A DNA stretch of 64,000 nt, taken from the NCBI RefSeq assembly GCF_035594125.1, contig NC_087161.1, positions 8,462,001 through 8,526,000 of the forward strand. The letters are read 5' to 3'. Made by a program: the position numbers and the translations under genes. The stretch is from Scylla paramamosain. Its lineage: Eukaryota; Arthropoda; Malacostraca; Decapoda; Portunidae. The notes below the pieces were generated by a model. It was not told the origin of the DNA. It was given only the letters and a program-made list of their open reading frames with translations, and made no database searches. Positions 10,883 through 23,696 of this stretch are shown here, in pieces; position 1 is the first letter of the stretch; each line of letters begins with the position of its first letter.

Positions 10883-12645
10883 CTCACTGCGATGTTGAAC
10901 TTCCTGTACTCAGGGTCACTCCTCCTCGTCTCCATCCTCAGCTGCAAGGTGTTCTTCATCAGGAAGGATGATATTCCTGGTTTTGCCGATGTTGTGCAGC
11001 ATTGCATAAACCTCTACAATTTGGCAGACTTTGGATGGAGGACCAACTCGGATCTCGCTGTGCAGTATGTAAAAACGTCACTTCAACTGCTTAGTACCCT
11101 TCTCGACAACACTGCGTGTTGTTTTATGTCTCCTGAAACATAGGTTTGGGTCTTACAATGCAGTACTTGAAAATGGTATGATGCCTGTATATTAATTTCT
11201 GTAAACATCTAGGTTATCCTATATTTAGGGTTAGTTTAAATTTTATTTGGTTTGATATAAAATGATTTGACACATGAAAGCTTAAATATTATGAAATTCA
11301 TGTCTTGTTAGGGTTAGGTTATAATATTTTAATTTCTGTTTAACTGTTTGGGAACTTGTCTTGCTTCTAGTGATTGGGTTAAGTATGTTTGTTATTTTTT
11401 CTACAAAAATAACTTTTCTTTCTTTTTTATTTGTGTGCCTTGGACAATTATAACCTTGATAATTTTTACTAGTAAAATTTATAATTGGTGGAACAAAGAT
11501 TTGAAGCACTACCTCTTTAGTTTAGTTGTATTACTAAGGTTAAATTAAATCTTGTTTTAAACATGGAACTATTTTTATTAATAGTTTTTATGTGTTTTTA
11601 AATAATGTAATTGTATTTACCATTGGAAATTACTACTTTTACTTGGATGGGGAATGAAATTTAGAAAACTAATGATATGATAAATTATTTCACTTCTCAT
11701 GAAAACTTGAAAGAGAAAAAAATGTTTCACCCATAAATATCCATTTGGGGATTTTCTGAAAAGAATACCCAGTTTATTACTCTGTATGTGTTAAAGTTTA
11801 CATAATTGTTACATAATTGAGTTTCTGCAGCAAAGTGTTACCATGGGAGGCAAATCATTAGTTGTGTTTGGTGTGATATGGGATCAATGATTAGGTAACT
11901 TTACACATATATTATAGTACTTATCCTACCAGTAACTTACCTGCTATAGGAAGACTGTGCTCCAGGCTGTGGTCAAAGATATGGTGTCAGCAGCCACTTC
12001 TTGCTGGGATAGGCACTGTCTCCCAGCAAGTGACACGTGGCTGGATACTGATGTCAAATATTCTGCTGAGCCCACCTTGACTCAGTATCTGAGCATTTTG
12101 AACTGATCCTTATCACTTGGTAACCACATCAATAATGTGGTACCAATCATCAAAGACAAACTGCACATTGATGCTGTGGTACCTCTTCCTCTTCACAAAC
12201 TCGGCTTCATACTTGTTTGGTGCCACAGTCATCACATGGGTCCCATCAATAATGCTAGTCACTTCAGAGATCCCTGCAATCTGAATTCCCTCTTCTTCCT
12301 CAGTTTCCAATGGGGTGACTGGAAAGTTTATGAACTGTGAGAGCATGGCATTGTCTGAGAGGGCATCCACGACATCAGTGAGGACTCTGCTGATGGTCTG
12401 CTGTGAGGGCTCGAAGTTATCCGCACTACACTGCTGCATCTTGCCTATAGTGAGGTACTGCAGAGGGATGATCATTTGCATTTCAAGGGAGAGGGACTTG
12501 TTTCTTGAAGTTAATCTCTTCAGTCTTTCCTGTACCAGATCAGTCACGAAGATGATCCCAACACGATCCAGCCGATACTCCTTACCACCTCACGGTCATC
12601 TAGCACATTCAGGGGGTCCTTCCTCTCATGAAATGTCTGTCATTG
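10883..12645 (-). pseudogene. PIF/Harbinger (HARBI1-like) transposase, two exons
   Basis: Exon 1 (about 12645-11941) opens with FHERKDPLNVLDDREVV, a HARBI1-type N-terminus. A frameshift near 12575 leads to GIIFVTDLVQERLKRLTSR and the helix-turn-helix region (QQTISRVL). The first catalytic Asp sits in IIDGTHV, the second in LLGDSAYPSKKWLLTPY. Exon 2 (11132-10883) carries the third acidic residue in SVVEKGTKQLK and the C-terminal VCQIVEVYAMLHNIG. Exon 1 ends at AG/GTAAGT and exon 2 starts after TTTCAG, so an 808-bp intron is well supported. Two stops after DVVTK (near 12113) and a frameshift near 12045 make it a pseudogene. In intact elements the enzyme cuts and pastes the transposon together with a Myb-like partner. 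Confidence 0.85.
11133..11940 (-). other. intron of the Harbinger transposase
   Basis: It is bounded on the minus strand by GTAAGT at 11940 and TTTCAG at 11133-11138. Transposase homology stops exactly at the donor and resumes exactly at the acceptor. The 808-bp interior is AT-rich and has no recognised feature. Confidence 0.7.
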
Positions 12646-12799
12646 TCGTTGGCAGTGGCAGTGCATTTTGTTTAGAGTGGCTATGTTTACTGTTAGGATG
12701 GAATCTTAAGGAGTGCGTGGGCTGCTATACCACCTCAGGAGTTGTCAACAGTAAGATATGTCTTTAAGATTTAAGATGCTATCTTCACAATTAAAGATG

Positions 12800-14290
12800 A
12801 GTTTCATAATTTTGACGACTTGGTACAATGACTTAACGTTAAGATGATAACTTGAGTGTTTATAAGTACAGCTTCCTTGGCCACCTGCCTCACCATTAAG
12901 CAAGTGACCACATCCACCAACTCAAGAACCTTAGCTACAACTGGACTACTTGTCTTTTCATCTAGGAGGTCATTCACCTCATCATCTGGGATGGAGCCTG
13001 CAGATGGAAGCCGTGGCCATACTGCCGCAGTATCGCGCAAAACTGTTACTGGATGTCTAACCCCAGCAATCTTCAATCTACCATCATACTGGAAAGGCTG
13101 GACTTCATTGCGACTTGTTTCATATTAGATACTGGCAAGAGAGCATGTATTCCTACCTCTCCTTTCATAGTGCTGAATACTGACCGGACATCCCCAATGT
13201 TAGTGACCTGGTCAGGCCATACAAATAACACTAGCTTCTGTGGGGGCTTGGGGGCTGTAGCTGTCACATATTTGGGCAGTTAAATTTGAAATGTCCCAGA
13301 GCCTTACATTACAGTAGTAACAGTTATTAAACTTTGGTTATTAAACTTTGGAGTACTGTGCATCATGCTTCCTGTTGTCCTCTTTTTAGGGCCTAATAGA
13401 GGCTTGCTGCTAGCAAGAATTCCCCCACAAACATATTTCCACATCCACTGCTACAATGATGGACGAATCTCACTGAGCTGGAACCGTCACTGCCTCCCAA
13501 TGGCTGATCATTCACTAACCTGGCCCCGACACTCATCCTATGAGGTACAGGACAGTGAACTAGGACATGATTGTCTACCCAAATGGCAACCTCCTTCAAA
13601 CTCTTAAACCATTTCTCTTTCAAGAGAGGGGGTATTTCTTTGTCAACAATTTCAACAAATTGCTGCATAACTTGTAACTCCTTCAAAGCTGAATATGAAG
13701 TGCCCTTCTCATTCACTTATCCAGCATTTCCAAATATCTTGCACAATCTTGATATGAGTTATGTGGTTGCCTTTTAGCACTTCTAAACTGCAGCCAATAA
13801 GCATCTGGCAGCAGCGCAGAGGATTACCTCTAAGTTTCCCACACCTTGGCTATTAGCATGTTTGCAACGAGGCCCACTCGATGTTTATGAGGCAACTCGA
13901 ACTAAACTACCTTCTCTAACCTCTTAAACCACTTTAACTTTGTTTTTATCAAACTCTGGTTTTAATTTTAAACTCCTCACTATCTGACTCACTACTGTGT
14001 CTTCCCTTGTCAGCTCTCCTCCCCAAATACCACAAGAAGAATTAACCTCAATCTGGGTCTTTTCCAACTCAAATATCTTATTCTTTTCAGCCTCTTCCCT
14101 CTCATACGTCCTTGCCTTCTCTGACTCGGCCTTCAACCTTCTTATGTCAGCTTCAGCCTACAGCTCAAGCCTCCTCAAGTTCCATTTTCCTCATCACCAA
14201 TTTAAATTTCATCTCCAGACATATCTTTCATTTGGGAGGCTCCAGCTGGCAGTGTGGCCATGGACACTATGTGTAGGGTTGGGTGTCTGA
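12800..14290 (-). pseudogene. Ty3/Gypsy gag-protease remnant
   Basis: Reading leftwards from about 14290, the sequence encodes a charged coiled-coil N-terminus (KLVMRKMELEEA, then KARTYEREEAEKNKIFELEK). Next come a core start (LKLKPEFDKNKV), the segment KWFKSLKEVAIWVDNHVLVH preceded by LQVMQQFVEIVDKEIPPLL, and, after frame changes, a protease-like PVTVLRDTAAVWPRL. This resembles arthropod Gypsy gag proteins in which a zinc knuckle and a retropepsin with (L)RDTGA follow. Here the catalytic DTG reads DTA and the zinc knuckle is unrecognisable. At least four frame breaks are present. No pol follows: the Harbinger element lies on its 3' side. Confidence 0.65.
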
Positions 14291-14317
14291 ACACCATAAT
14301 GACATAAAAAATCCATG

Positions 14318-14575
14318 CTCCTGTACTAGTTAATATATATATATGTTTCTTCTACTAGTACTTTGTATAAATGGTGCCCAGGACGAAGATAAACTCGTTG
14401 TAAAAGCAGCTATATATCTATTAATGAAATAATACTATACAAAGGATAAATAATGAAGCTGCCACTGGGTTGCATGTCTGCCACTGAGGCCAGGCGGACA
14501 AGGACTACTCATGTCCACTAGCAAGGCTGGGCAGACACGGACTCCTCATGTCTGCCAGCAAGGCTAGGTGGACAA
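14318..14575. repeat. LTR-like direct repeat, copy 1
   Basis: This block, from GTACTAGTTAATATATATAT through TTCTTCTACTAGTA and GGTGCCCAGGA to a GGACAAGGACTACT tail, recurs at 15675-15988 in the same orientation. Copy 1 has only about 13 bp of TA; copy 2 has about 80 bp at the same place. The tail contains about 37-bp subunits (core GCGGACAAGGACTA). The spacing of about 1.36 kb suggests LTRs of a small element or a segmental duplication. Confidence 0.6.
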
Positions 14576-15674
14576 GGACTACTAAATGGGGTGGTTGCTG
14601 AACCTGCCGACACAGGTCATGGCTGGGGCCAACATCCGGAGACAAAGAGATGAGGGTTGACCTCACTCTCATGTGAAGATAGCTGAGGCAGGTTGGGGAC
14701 AAAGGTGAGGTTGGCTGGGGCGGTCATTTCCCAAGGGAAAGGTGCGCCATGGAATGTGGGCAGCAAGGGTGTGGGTGTGTCCCCACAGCAGCAAAATGTT
14801 TGGCCATCCTTCTAGGCATGCCCTCATGCCTACAGAACATGTGGGGTGATACAAGGGCATTGGAAACACATAATTCACATCATAAATACACTCTTATCTA
14901 TGTAAGACATGTGATATATGCACTATAGACAATCACAAGGCTCACAGAACAATGATGTCAGAAAAGTAAGTATGCACAGGCAAATCACAAAACTCACATA
15001 GCAGTGATGTCAGAAAAGAGCACACAGTAGCCAAATCACAAAAAAAAACTCACATAGCTGTGATGTCAGCACAGGGAATCACAGGCCAAGAAAAACACTA
15101 GGGCAAGACTATAGGCCTAAAACAAAAGAACAAGTCGTTTCTATGCCAAATAAATTGCAAAACAGAAATGCACTGCAAAAGTCATAATGCTGCACAAATA
15201 ACACACTGCTGGCAATAATCTTCATTGAGTGTGGTGAATGAGTGGCCCACTTTGGGTGTAGAGACAACCACAAGAAGACACCACAGTTTGCAATAGAAGA
15301 CTGACGGCTGAGAAATCCAAAGTCTTGGAATGATGGGATCAGCAGCAAAGCAGTCAAGGTGTGTTGGTGATGGCTTAAAAGTCCAGACTTGAAACAGGGA
15401 TGGTGTCAGTGACAGCTTTAAGTCATATGGGAATAGGCTGGTTGGATAGGTTTGGCATAAAAAGCTTGAAAGAGATGCTAAAAGTAGCTGAAGAAAGCAC
15501 TGTAGACATGTAGTAGTGAAGCAGTTTGGATTGGTAATGGCTTAGCAGAAATGCGTCCATGACTGCATAGCAAGTAACCCTGAGGTGATAAAGGTAGCTG
15601 GAGTAGCTGGTGACAAGCAGGACCCATGGGCAGGAGTTGAATAGCCAAGAAAACTCCATCCCACCGCTGTCACC
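14576..15674. other. interior between LTR-like direct repeats
   Basis: No coding domain was recognised. 14880-15080 contains short repeats of the form AATCACA(A)AACTCACATAG...TGATGTCAG (three loose copies near 14935, 14985 and 15035). Confidence 0.45.
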
Positions 15675-15688
15675 ATTTTTATGTATTA

Positions 15689-15775
<87 letters not shown>

Positions 15776-15988
15776 TTCTTCTACTAGTATTTTGTATAGG
15801 TGGTGCCCAGGATGAAGATAAACTTGTAAAAACAGCTGTAGATATATTAATAAAATAATACTGCATAAAAAATAAATAATGAAGCTGCCAGCAGGTTGCA
15901 TGTCTGCCACTGAGGTCAGGCGGACAAGGACTATTCGTGTCCACTAGCAAGGCTGGGTGGACATGGACTCCTCATGTCCGCCAGCAAT
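15675..15988. repeat. LTR-like direct repeat, copy 2, with TA expansion
   Basis: It is the second copy of the repeat at 14318-14575. The matching blocks are TTCTTCTACTAGTA, GGTGCCCAGGATGAAGATAA and the tail ending near GTCCGCCAGCAA. It contains a TA tract at 15693-15773. Confidence 0.6.
15693..15773. repeat. TA microsatellite
   Basis: An uninterrupted alternating TA tract of about 81 bp. Open frames reading IYIYIY through it are artefacts. Confidence 0.97.
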
Positions 15989-16602
15989 TGGCGGGTCAAA
16001 AGAGAAAGTAGAAACCGAACATTACACACCACAAACAAAGACAATAACTAAAAGGCCAGTAGTATCTAACTAAGGAAAACAAGATGAGAATCAGCTCGAC
16101 TCGGAAAGTTTTATAACTTCAAGCAGACTGCCAGTCTGCCTAGATTGACAATGGACGCAAGACAGACAAAGTAATCAGAGACTAATATAATCAGAATGGC
16201 AGCAGACACTTCAGAGCGGTATTCTGGGCATCCTTGACAAGTTACCAAACTTTAAAAGTATGTGTGAGGGCATGATAGCACTAGTTTTGTGAGAGCATTA
16301 GCTTACTCCCAGACCAGGACAGGGCCACTTTGGTGGGCAGAGTCTCTATTCATGTGCACGGCTGGCAAAGGTGAGGGGGTCACAACCTTGCCAGATCTCA
16401 CTTCCATTCCTGTGTGCTGCTCATGCACCACAGGTGTCAGTCTTAGCTAGCAAGGCCATTGTTGTTGTACTGTTTGTAAATATGAGTATACCTCGTCTAA
16501 AAATAAATGTGCTTTCCTTTGAGTGTTTCACGCTTGTCTATCTGGAGAATGAACCAGGAAGTGCATGTGATCAGTGGTGTGTAGATATTAAGTAACCCGA
16601 TC
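15989..16602. other. unassigned DNA
   Basis: No supported feature on either strand. Confidence 0.4.
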
Positions 16603-16711
16603 CATGACAGTATATAAGTAATACCCAGCCCCTCACCCCTCATATGGCTTATGTTACATGACAATATGTAAGTAATACCCAGCCCTTCACCCCTCATATG
16701 GCTTATGTTAC
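16603..16711. repeat. tandem duplication, 55-bp period, two copies
   Basis: ATGACA(G/A)TAT(A/G)TAAGTAAT followed by ACCCAGCCC(C/T)TCACCCCTCA and TATGGCTTATGTTAC occurs at 16603 and again at 16658. Confidence 0.8.
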
Positions 16712-17973
16712 AACCACAAATCCCTGCCCTTCTCACAGCTACCTCAAATGGACTAACTTCCTCCAGGTCACCACTTTAATGACTGGGTGGAGGGCCTAAT
16801 ATGAGTTATAAGGTCTTCTTTTGACTCTTGCACCCTTTACCAAACAATCATAACACCAGCTTACTCACATATGAGGTCATCAGTCTGTTTCTCCCACCAA
16901 CAGACAAGAAAATAGTACACCAACTACTAACTCCAACAGCTGGGAAAGAATCGCCAGCCACGTTCTGGGAAGAGCCAGTTTCAACAAATGACAGGCACAT
17001 GTAAGGATTATAATGTTCTACAGAATACTGCCCTCACTAACAAGATGAAGTCCTCCCACTTCTGTAGAACACTATCTCCTACTGCAGTGCAATATCCTAT
17101 TCAACTTCCCAGAAGAAAAGCTCTGCCCCCTTATCAGAATGACAGCCTGGGGAAGAAAGATAATCTACTGCAAAGCAGCTTATACTAATCCCCTACATGC
17201 CAGCTCTATAATGGAGCAAGGCATCATAGTATGTAACAACCAAAATACACATGGACAAATGGCCCCCAAAACACACAGGAGGGTAAGTCACCTCTCACTG
17301 CAACCAAACTCGGCTTGCTTTCGTCTCACTGAGGAGTCACGTTCGATTATATAGCAAGTGTGTTCCAACTAACTACACTCCTAGGCAGGCTGATATGGAG
17401 ACTTCAACACTACCCATTTAGGTTGGGACATATGGCTGGTAATTAAATATTCCCTTAGAGCAACTGGCCCATCTAACTTGAAAACCCTCCAAGTCTCCTC
17501 CAAACAACACAGTTTGCCTTCATACAGACATCTCTTGTGGTAGCTGGACGGTGACTGACTCATAGGAACGCCTCGCTCATGGTCATTACAAGACAATGAG
17601 TCACATGGGAGGGAAGAAGGGGGATGGGGGCAAACCCCACCTTATGCTGCCACCTTGCCTCACTCAGCACAGGTTTACATGAATAAAACACTTTTCTTCT
17701 GAAAATTCTGGTTACTAAACTATGGAGGCTGGGTGAATACTGATTACTTTATTGTCAAGAGCAACTTTGCTATAATCTATGTGAGACTCAAACTGAATGA
17801 ATAGCGGAAAGTAAGTAAAATTACATAAGTACAAGTAACTGCGCAGGTAAAGGTTATACTAACTTGCAGCAGCCTAGGCTACCCATCAGAGACGTGTTAA
17901 ATTCTCATCCCCAGCCTCTCTCTTTTTTTTCCTTCATTTGTTCTTACTTCTACGTTTTATATCGTTACACGCA
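16712..17973. other. unassigned DNA
   Basis: No recognised protein domain. A 71-aa minus-strand frame (17596-17381) has no recognisable family. An AATAAA-type signal in ATGAATAAAACACTTTTC near 17680 could belong to an LTR or to a transcript end. Confidence 0.35.
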
Positions 17974-18120
17974 ATATATATATATATATATAGGTAATTG
18001 TCTAGAGTCCTTACCGGGCCTTATTACTGGTCTATTCACTTCAATTCTTTTACACATACCTTCACATGCACCTAAAACATCATTTTAAAGTGGGGGACAA
18101 ATGCCCCCTTCCCTCTAGTC

Positions 18121-18199
18121 GGTTAGGTTAGGTTAGGTTAGGTTAGGTTAGGTTAAGTTAGGTTAGGTTAGGTTAGGTTAGGTTAGGTTAGGTTAGGTT
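18121..18199 (+). repeat. interstitial telomere-type array (TTAGG)n
   Basis: About 16 units of GGTTA with a single variant unit (GGTTAA) near 18151-18156. It is an interstitial telomeric sequence. Confidence 0.92.
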
Positions 18200-18281
18200 T
18201 TAGGTGCATGTGAAGGTATGTGTAAAAGAATTGAAGTGAATAGACCAGTAATAAGGCCCGGTAAGGACTCTAGACAATTAC

Positions 18282-18313
18282 CCTAACCTAACCTAACCTA
18301 ACCTAACCTAACC
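18282..18313 (-). repeat. interstitial telomere-type array (CCTAA)n
   Basis: About six CCTAA units in the opposite orientation to the array at 18121-18199. Confidence 0.92.
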
Positions 18314-18439
18314 GACTAGAGGGAAGGGGGCATTTGTCCCCCACTTTAAAATGATGTTTTAGGTGCATGTGAAGGTATGTGTAAAAGAATTGAAGTGAAT
18401 AGACCAGTAATAAGGCCCGGTAAGGACTCTAGACAATTA

Positions 18440-18441
<2 letters not shown>

Positions 18442-18519
<78 letters not shown>
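18442..18519. repeat. TA microsatellite
   Basis: A pure TA tract directly abutting the right arm of the telomere-repeat palindrome. The left arm abuts a 19-bp TA tract at 17974-17992. Confidence 0.97.
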
Positions 18520-18521
<2 letters not shown>

Positions 18522-19623
18522 AGCTCTCACAACGACATGTCTTACTCCTCTGAAGTTCACTCGCCAACTAACGAGTAACCTGGGTTGCCAGATGGTCTTT
18601 TTATTCCAAAAACTTAAATTTTGTTTTTTTAAGTATTTGGCATAAGGATACTTAGTTTGGCCTGAATGACCAAATCTGGCTTCTTTTTTTTGGCTTTTCT
18701 TGAATATGTGGCTGAAATATATTCCATTTGGCCACAGCTTATTTTGTAGGGTGAGTTTATTCACTGCCTTCTAAGACAAAAGTTTTTTTTCAAGCTATGT
18801 CATGTGCATATATGTATTCCTTTGTTACCATGTTACCTTTTGTTACCATGGTAATTCATGCAATTTGTCTCATTTTCTCATTACTATCAAATAATGATAA
18901 GGGAAAATTGGATAAATCAACTGGGTGATGATGTTGGCACGCGAGGTCTACGAATGAATTTTAGTGTGAGTTTTGTTTTTGATGTGTCTGATGTAATTTT
19001 AGGTCTATCAACAGTAATCTATGTTCATGAATAAGCCAGGAATACGTTGGTAGGATACTGACTATAAAGAAATAGATTGTGTTTTGATGAATTGGTAAAA
19101 TTGTTTTCCATCTCCCAAAAGCAATAATTTATACAGTGGAAAAAAAAAAAAAAACATAGTCTAGGGGAGTGTGGTTCAACTGTGAGCCTTTTTGGCTCAT
19201 TTTCTTGTTGTCTTTGGTCTTTTCTACTTCAGTAATCTGGCAACCTTGCTAGTAACTACTAAGCAAGGGATAAAGGCTGGATGAAGGGGCTATTCTCTCG
19301 ACATTCCCTCCTCCCTGGAAAAGCATGTGTCCCAGACAAAGCTTTACCTCTCTCAGATAATTTCACAAAAAAATATAGGGGTAGGCTGGAATTTTTTCCT
19401 TTTATACTGGACTATGACTTTCATATTTTCATGGGTTTCGATTTTAGCTTGCTGCTATGATGAAAAATAGGGGGGGGGGGGAAAGTAACAATAAAAAAAA
19501 AACAAGACACTTGCCAAGGTAACAACTTGGAACTTTACCTCCCCACATAAATCAACCCTGCTATAGGGAGCACACAATAAAAGAGAAGAATTTATTGAAA
19601 TGAAATTTAACAACTTCACTCGA

Positions 19624-19625
<2 letters not shown>
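18520..19625. other. unassigned DNA
   Basis: A poly-A stretch (19140-19154) and a G run (19471-19480) were noted. No coding domain was seen. Confidence 0.45.

Positions 19626-19700
<75 letters not shown>
19626..19700. repeat. TA microsatellite
   Basis: A 75-bp TA tract just upstream of the Tc1/mariner-like element. Confidence 0.97.
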
Positions 19701-19703
<3 letters not shown>

Positions 19704-19735
19704 TACACATATGGTGTTCATACAGTATATATATA

Positions 19736-21117
<1,382 letters not shown>

Positions 21118-21120
21118 CGT

Positions 21121-21336
21121 AGTTGTGTAGCTCAATAGACAGCCTCCTTGCCTACCACTTCACATGTCTAGGTTCGTGTCCCATTAAACTAGATAAGGAT
21201 TATTCACTGACATCAAGTTCTCCCCTCTTTCCAGGAGGGTACTGCTGCCGATCACAAGTGATGTAAGCCATGATGCTGACTCTCTCTCTAACACGTTCAA
21301 TGTTGCGGCGCCATAACCTTAATCGGTCAATCAATC
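21121..21336 (+). mobile_element. tRNA-derived SINE
   Basis: The head has RNA polymerase III promoter-like boxes: box A as TAGCTCAATAGAC (21128-21140) and box B as GGTTCGTGTCC (21171-21181), at tRNA-like spacing. The stems do not pair well enough for a functional tRNA. The 3' end TGTTGCGGCGCC...TTAATCGGTCAATCAATC (21301-21336) closely matches the tail at 38455-38491, downstream of a LINE. A tRNA head with a LINE-type tail is the usual SINE structure. Confidence 0.6.
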
Positions 21337-21849
21337 TAACACTTTCATACATACCTGCTTGCCATTCACCTCCCAAGCTAGTGACGTCCTTGGCCTGGCT
21401 CCCCGTGCCGTGCAATTGAGCAATACCTCTTGGCTTGGCTGGTACCATAAGGGACGAGGGCGACCCGTGGCCTCGATCTGCACCGACTGAGGCGGTACTG
21501 CAAGGGACAGTTACAGCAGTGAGTGGGATGGGGAGCCGGTAAGTGGATGAAAGAGGGATAAACGTGTGTGTGTGTGTGTTTGTGTGAATTTGTGTGTGTT
21601 TTCTTTTCTTACATATACTACAAAAATATGTGAACACACGCACACTACCGCCACCGTGACAACTACCACCACCACCGCCATTGCGACCAATACTGCCATT
21701 GCCACTACAACCCACAATATCACTATCAACGCAGTTCAGCACACGCTCAGTCCCATAATATCTGATCAACCAATACCAATATAAGGATTACTTTCACTGT
21801 TTTTGTTGCTGTTGTTATTATTGTTATTGTTTTTGTTGTTACTGCTGCT
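21337..21849. other. unassigned DNA
   Basis: A short TG-rich patch lies at 21564-21600 and a CCA/ACC-rich low-complexity patch at 21645-21720. No gene was seen. Confidence 0.45.
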
Positions 21850-21854
21850 ACTAT

Positions 21855-22095
21855 TACTTTTTTTTTATGTAACAACGGCTCTGGCCAACGGCAACAAATA
21901 GGAAGAAAAGACCCATAGGTGTCAGCATCCCTAAAGAGGACAGTCAAAAGAATATTCAAAATTATAAAGCTGCGAGAAGTGGAATCATACTGTTAGCAAG
22001 ATTAGAAGAGCAGTGAGCATGAAAGAAGCGATAGAAGATATCAAGAGATGCAACATTAGCAGCGAAAAAAGAGAGGCTGAAAAGTCAGAGAGGAA
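21855..22095 (-). mobile_element. LINE family A, 3' end fragment (copy D)
   Basis: It matches the minus strand of the 3' region of the LINE at 50790-53896. TTTTTATGTAACA then GGCCAACGGCAACAA corresponds to the 3' UTR, and AGCAAGATTAGAAGAGCA with GCGATAGAAGATA corresponds to the C-terminal coding part also seen at 23385-23440. Confidence 0.7.
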
Positions 22096-23055
22096 TTGAT
22101 GAGGTGAAATGCAATTGCTTCTTTCCTGTTCAAAGCAGCAACATTAATGGAATTCCCCTTTACTTAAAGTGTATAATGAAATTATGTTGTGAACAAGTTT
22201 CTTGTGTAAATATCCTTAGGTTTCATTATTATAAGAGTTCAAAATTTGTACATGGTATGTTTGCCGTGCCCTCATGTTTCACAATTAGTTAATGAAATTG
22301 CCGATATTTTGGTTTGGTTTGTTGACTAGTGTCTACATTTCAGTACTAAGAAAACTCGAAATATGTGCGTGCAATGTTTTCATATTTTTACATCTAGTTT
22401 GTAAAATTCTGCATATCATAGATATGTTGTATCTTCATTTCATTGTTATGAGTGTGTTCAGATATCATATGCCATGTTTACAAATTCTTTAATTAATTTT
22501 CTGGAACTGTGGAAGTCCATTTTGATAATTTTCCTTATATCTGTATTTTTTTCCTTTTTTGAAAGAAATAATTATGAAAATGTTTTGTGCCTGCATTTGT
22601 TTAATTTGTTCGAATCCAAGGTAAAATCTTTGTTTACCAAAGAACTAAGATATAAATTATAAATATGTATGTGTTTTTCTATAAGCACAATAAAGTGAGG
22701 AGAACATGCAGGTATGTTAGAAGCTGAATCATGTAAGGTAGCTTTGGAATGATCGATGTAGACTATCTAGATCATGGGCGTGCAAACTTTCCACAGTAGG
22801 GGCCAGATGAAACATTCGGGAGCAGCCTGAGGGCCGGAGTGATAAATGAGAACCCCAAATTGACTTTGGAATCTTATTAGAAAACATACAAATTAGTCAA
22901 ACACTTATTGGTGCTGATGTCGAATAAATGTTTCAATGTCCGGATAAAGTAGACAACAGAAGAACAGCACTGAGATAGGGGTCCGAGAGCCACCAGGAGC
23001 GAAGACAAAACTTAATGTACTTAATTTTCGAGAATAGATCTCATAACCTAACTCC
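22096..23055. other. mostly unassigned DNA
   Basis: At 22772-22855, GGGCGTGCAAACTTTCC and GAGGGCCGGAG resemble the outer part of a hAT-type element, but no partner end was found. Confidence 0.3.
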
Positions 23056-23192
23056 ATTTTCTTTTCTTTTTATGTAAGAGGGACAATGGCTAAGGGCAAC
23101 AAAATAATAAAAAAAAGTCCACCTATCCCAGATATCAAAGAAAAATCAAAAGGATTATAAAAAAAAAAAAAAAAACGGAGGATAAGTGTCTT

Positions 23193-23570
23193 CAAACCTT
23201 CCTGAAAGAGTTGAAGTCATAGGAAGGAGGATATACAAAAACAGGCACGGAGTTCCAGAGTTTGAATGAATGACTGAAAATACTTGATAATCCTTGCATT
23301 AGAAAGGTGGACAAAATAGGATTTAGAGAAAGTAGAAAGTCTTGTGCAATGAAACCACTGGAGAAGGGGAGGCATGCAGTTGGCAAGATCAGAAGAGCAA
23401 TCTGGGTGAAAATAGCGGTAGAAGATAGCAAAGGATGCAACACTGGCGATGAGAGGAAAGCTAAGGAGAGTCGTAGGAGAGGAAATGCTTTTGATTCCAC
23501 CATGTCCACAAAAGCGGTATGAGTGGAAGGCTCCCATACATGTGAAGCATACGTCCATACTCAGCATAAG
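23193..23570 (-). pseudogene. LINE family A reverse transcriptase C-terminal part
   Basis: Two overlapping minus-strand frames (23567-23217 and 23509-23192) reproduce the C-terminal region of LINE A: ESKAF, FYRYFHPDCSSDLANCMP, then LWNSVPVFVYPPSYDFNSF. The same blocks occur at 53431-53796. A frameshift divides them. Confidence 0.75.
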
Positions 23571-23592
23571 AGTGGATAGGACAAGAAGTTTA

Positions 23593-23600
23593 GCTTAGAA
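23593..23600. repeat. hAT target-site duplication, left
   Basis: GCTTAGAA, repeated exactly at 26135-26142. Confidence 0.92.
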
Positions 23601-23696
23601 CAGTGGTTCTCAAACTTTTCAAACTTACGGATCCCTTTTGCACTTCCACTTCCTGGCATTCGGAGGAACCCCCATATGACACCTTCACTCAATATA

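Larger units (their letters stand above)
17993..18441. repeat. perfect inverted repeat enclosing converging TTAGG/CCTAA arrays
   Basis: The left arm (17993-18120, starting GGTAATTGTCTAGAGTCC) and right arm (18314-18441) are identical in inverted orientation over about 128 bp, as far as I can read. Inside, a TTAGG array (18121-18199) and a CCTAA array (18282-18313) face each other. Between them lies a third, 85-bp copy of the arm's outer part (18197-18281), in the orientation of the right arm. TA tracts flank both outer ends. TTAGG is the arthropod telomere unit. Confidence 0.9.

Noticed and set aside
15423..15950. Long open frames of repeating Ile-Tyr across TA tracts (here and at 18441, 20267, 30255, 31228, 47202, 48955)
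   Set aside because: They are translations of TA or CA microsatellites, open on both strands, without codon structure or family homology.
18121..18313. CRISPR-like or other repeat-spacer array
   Set aside because: The units are 5-bp telomere repeats without spacers, in a eukaryotic genome.
21121..21192. Functional tRNA gene
   Set aside because: Box A and box B are present but the acceptor and T stems do not pair convincingly, and a LINE-type tail follows; SINE is the better call.
21566..21784. Thr-rich plus-strand ORF
   Set aside because: Low-complexity ACC/CCA sequence; both strands are open and neither shows a domain.
22772..22855. Second hAT element
   Set aside because: Only one end-like segment was seen; no opposite end, target duplication or transposase next to it.
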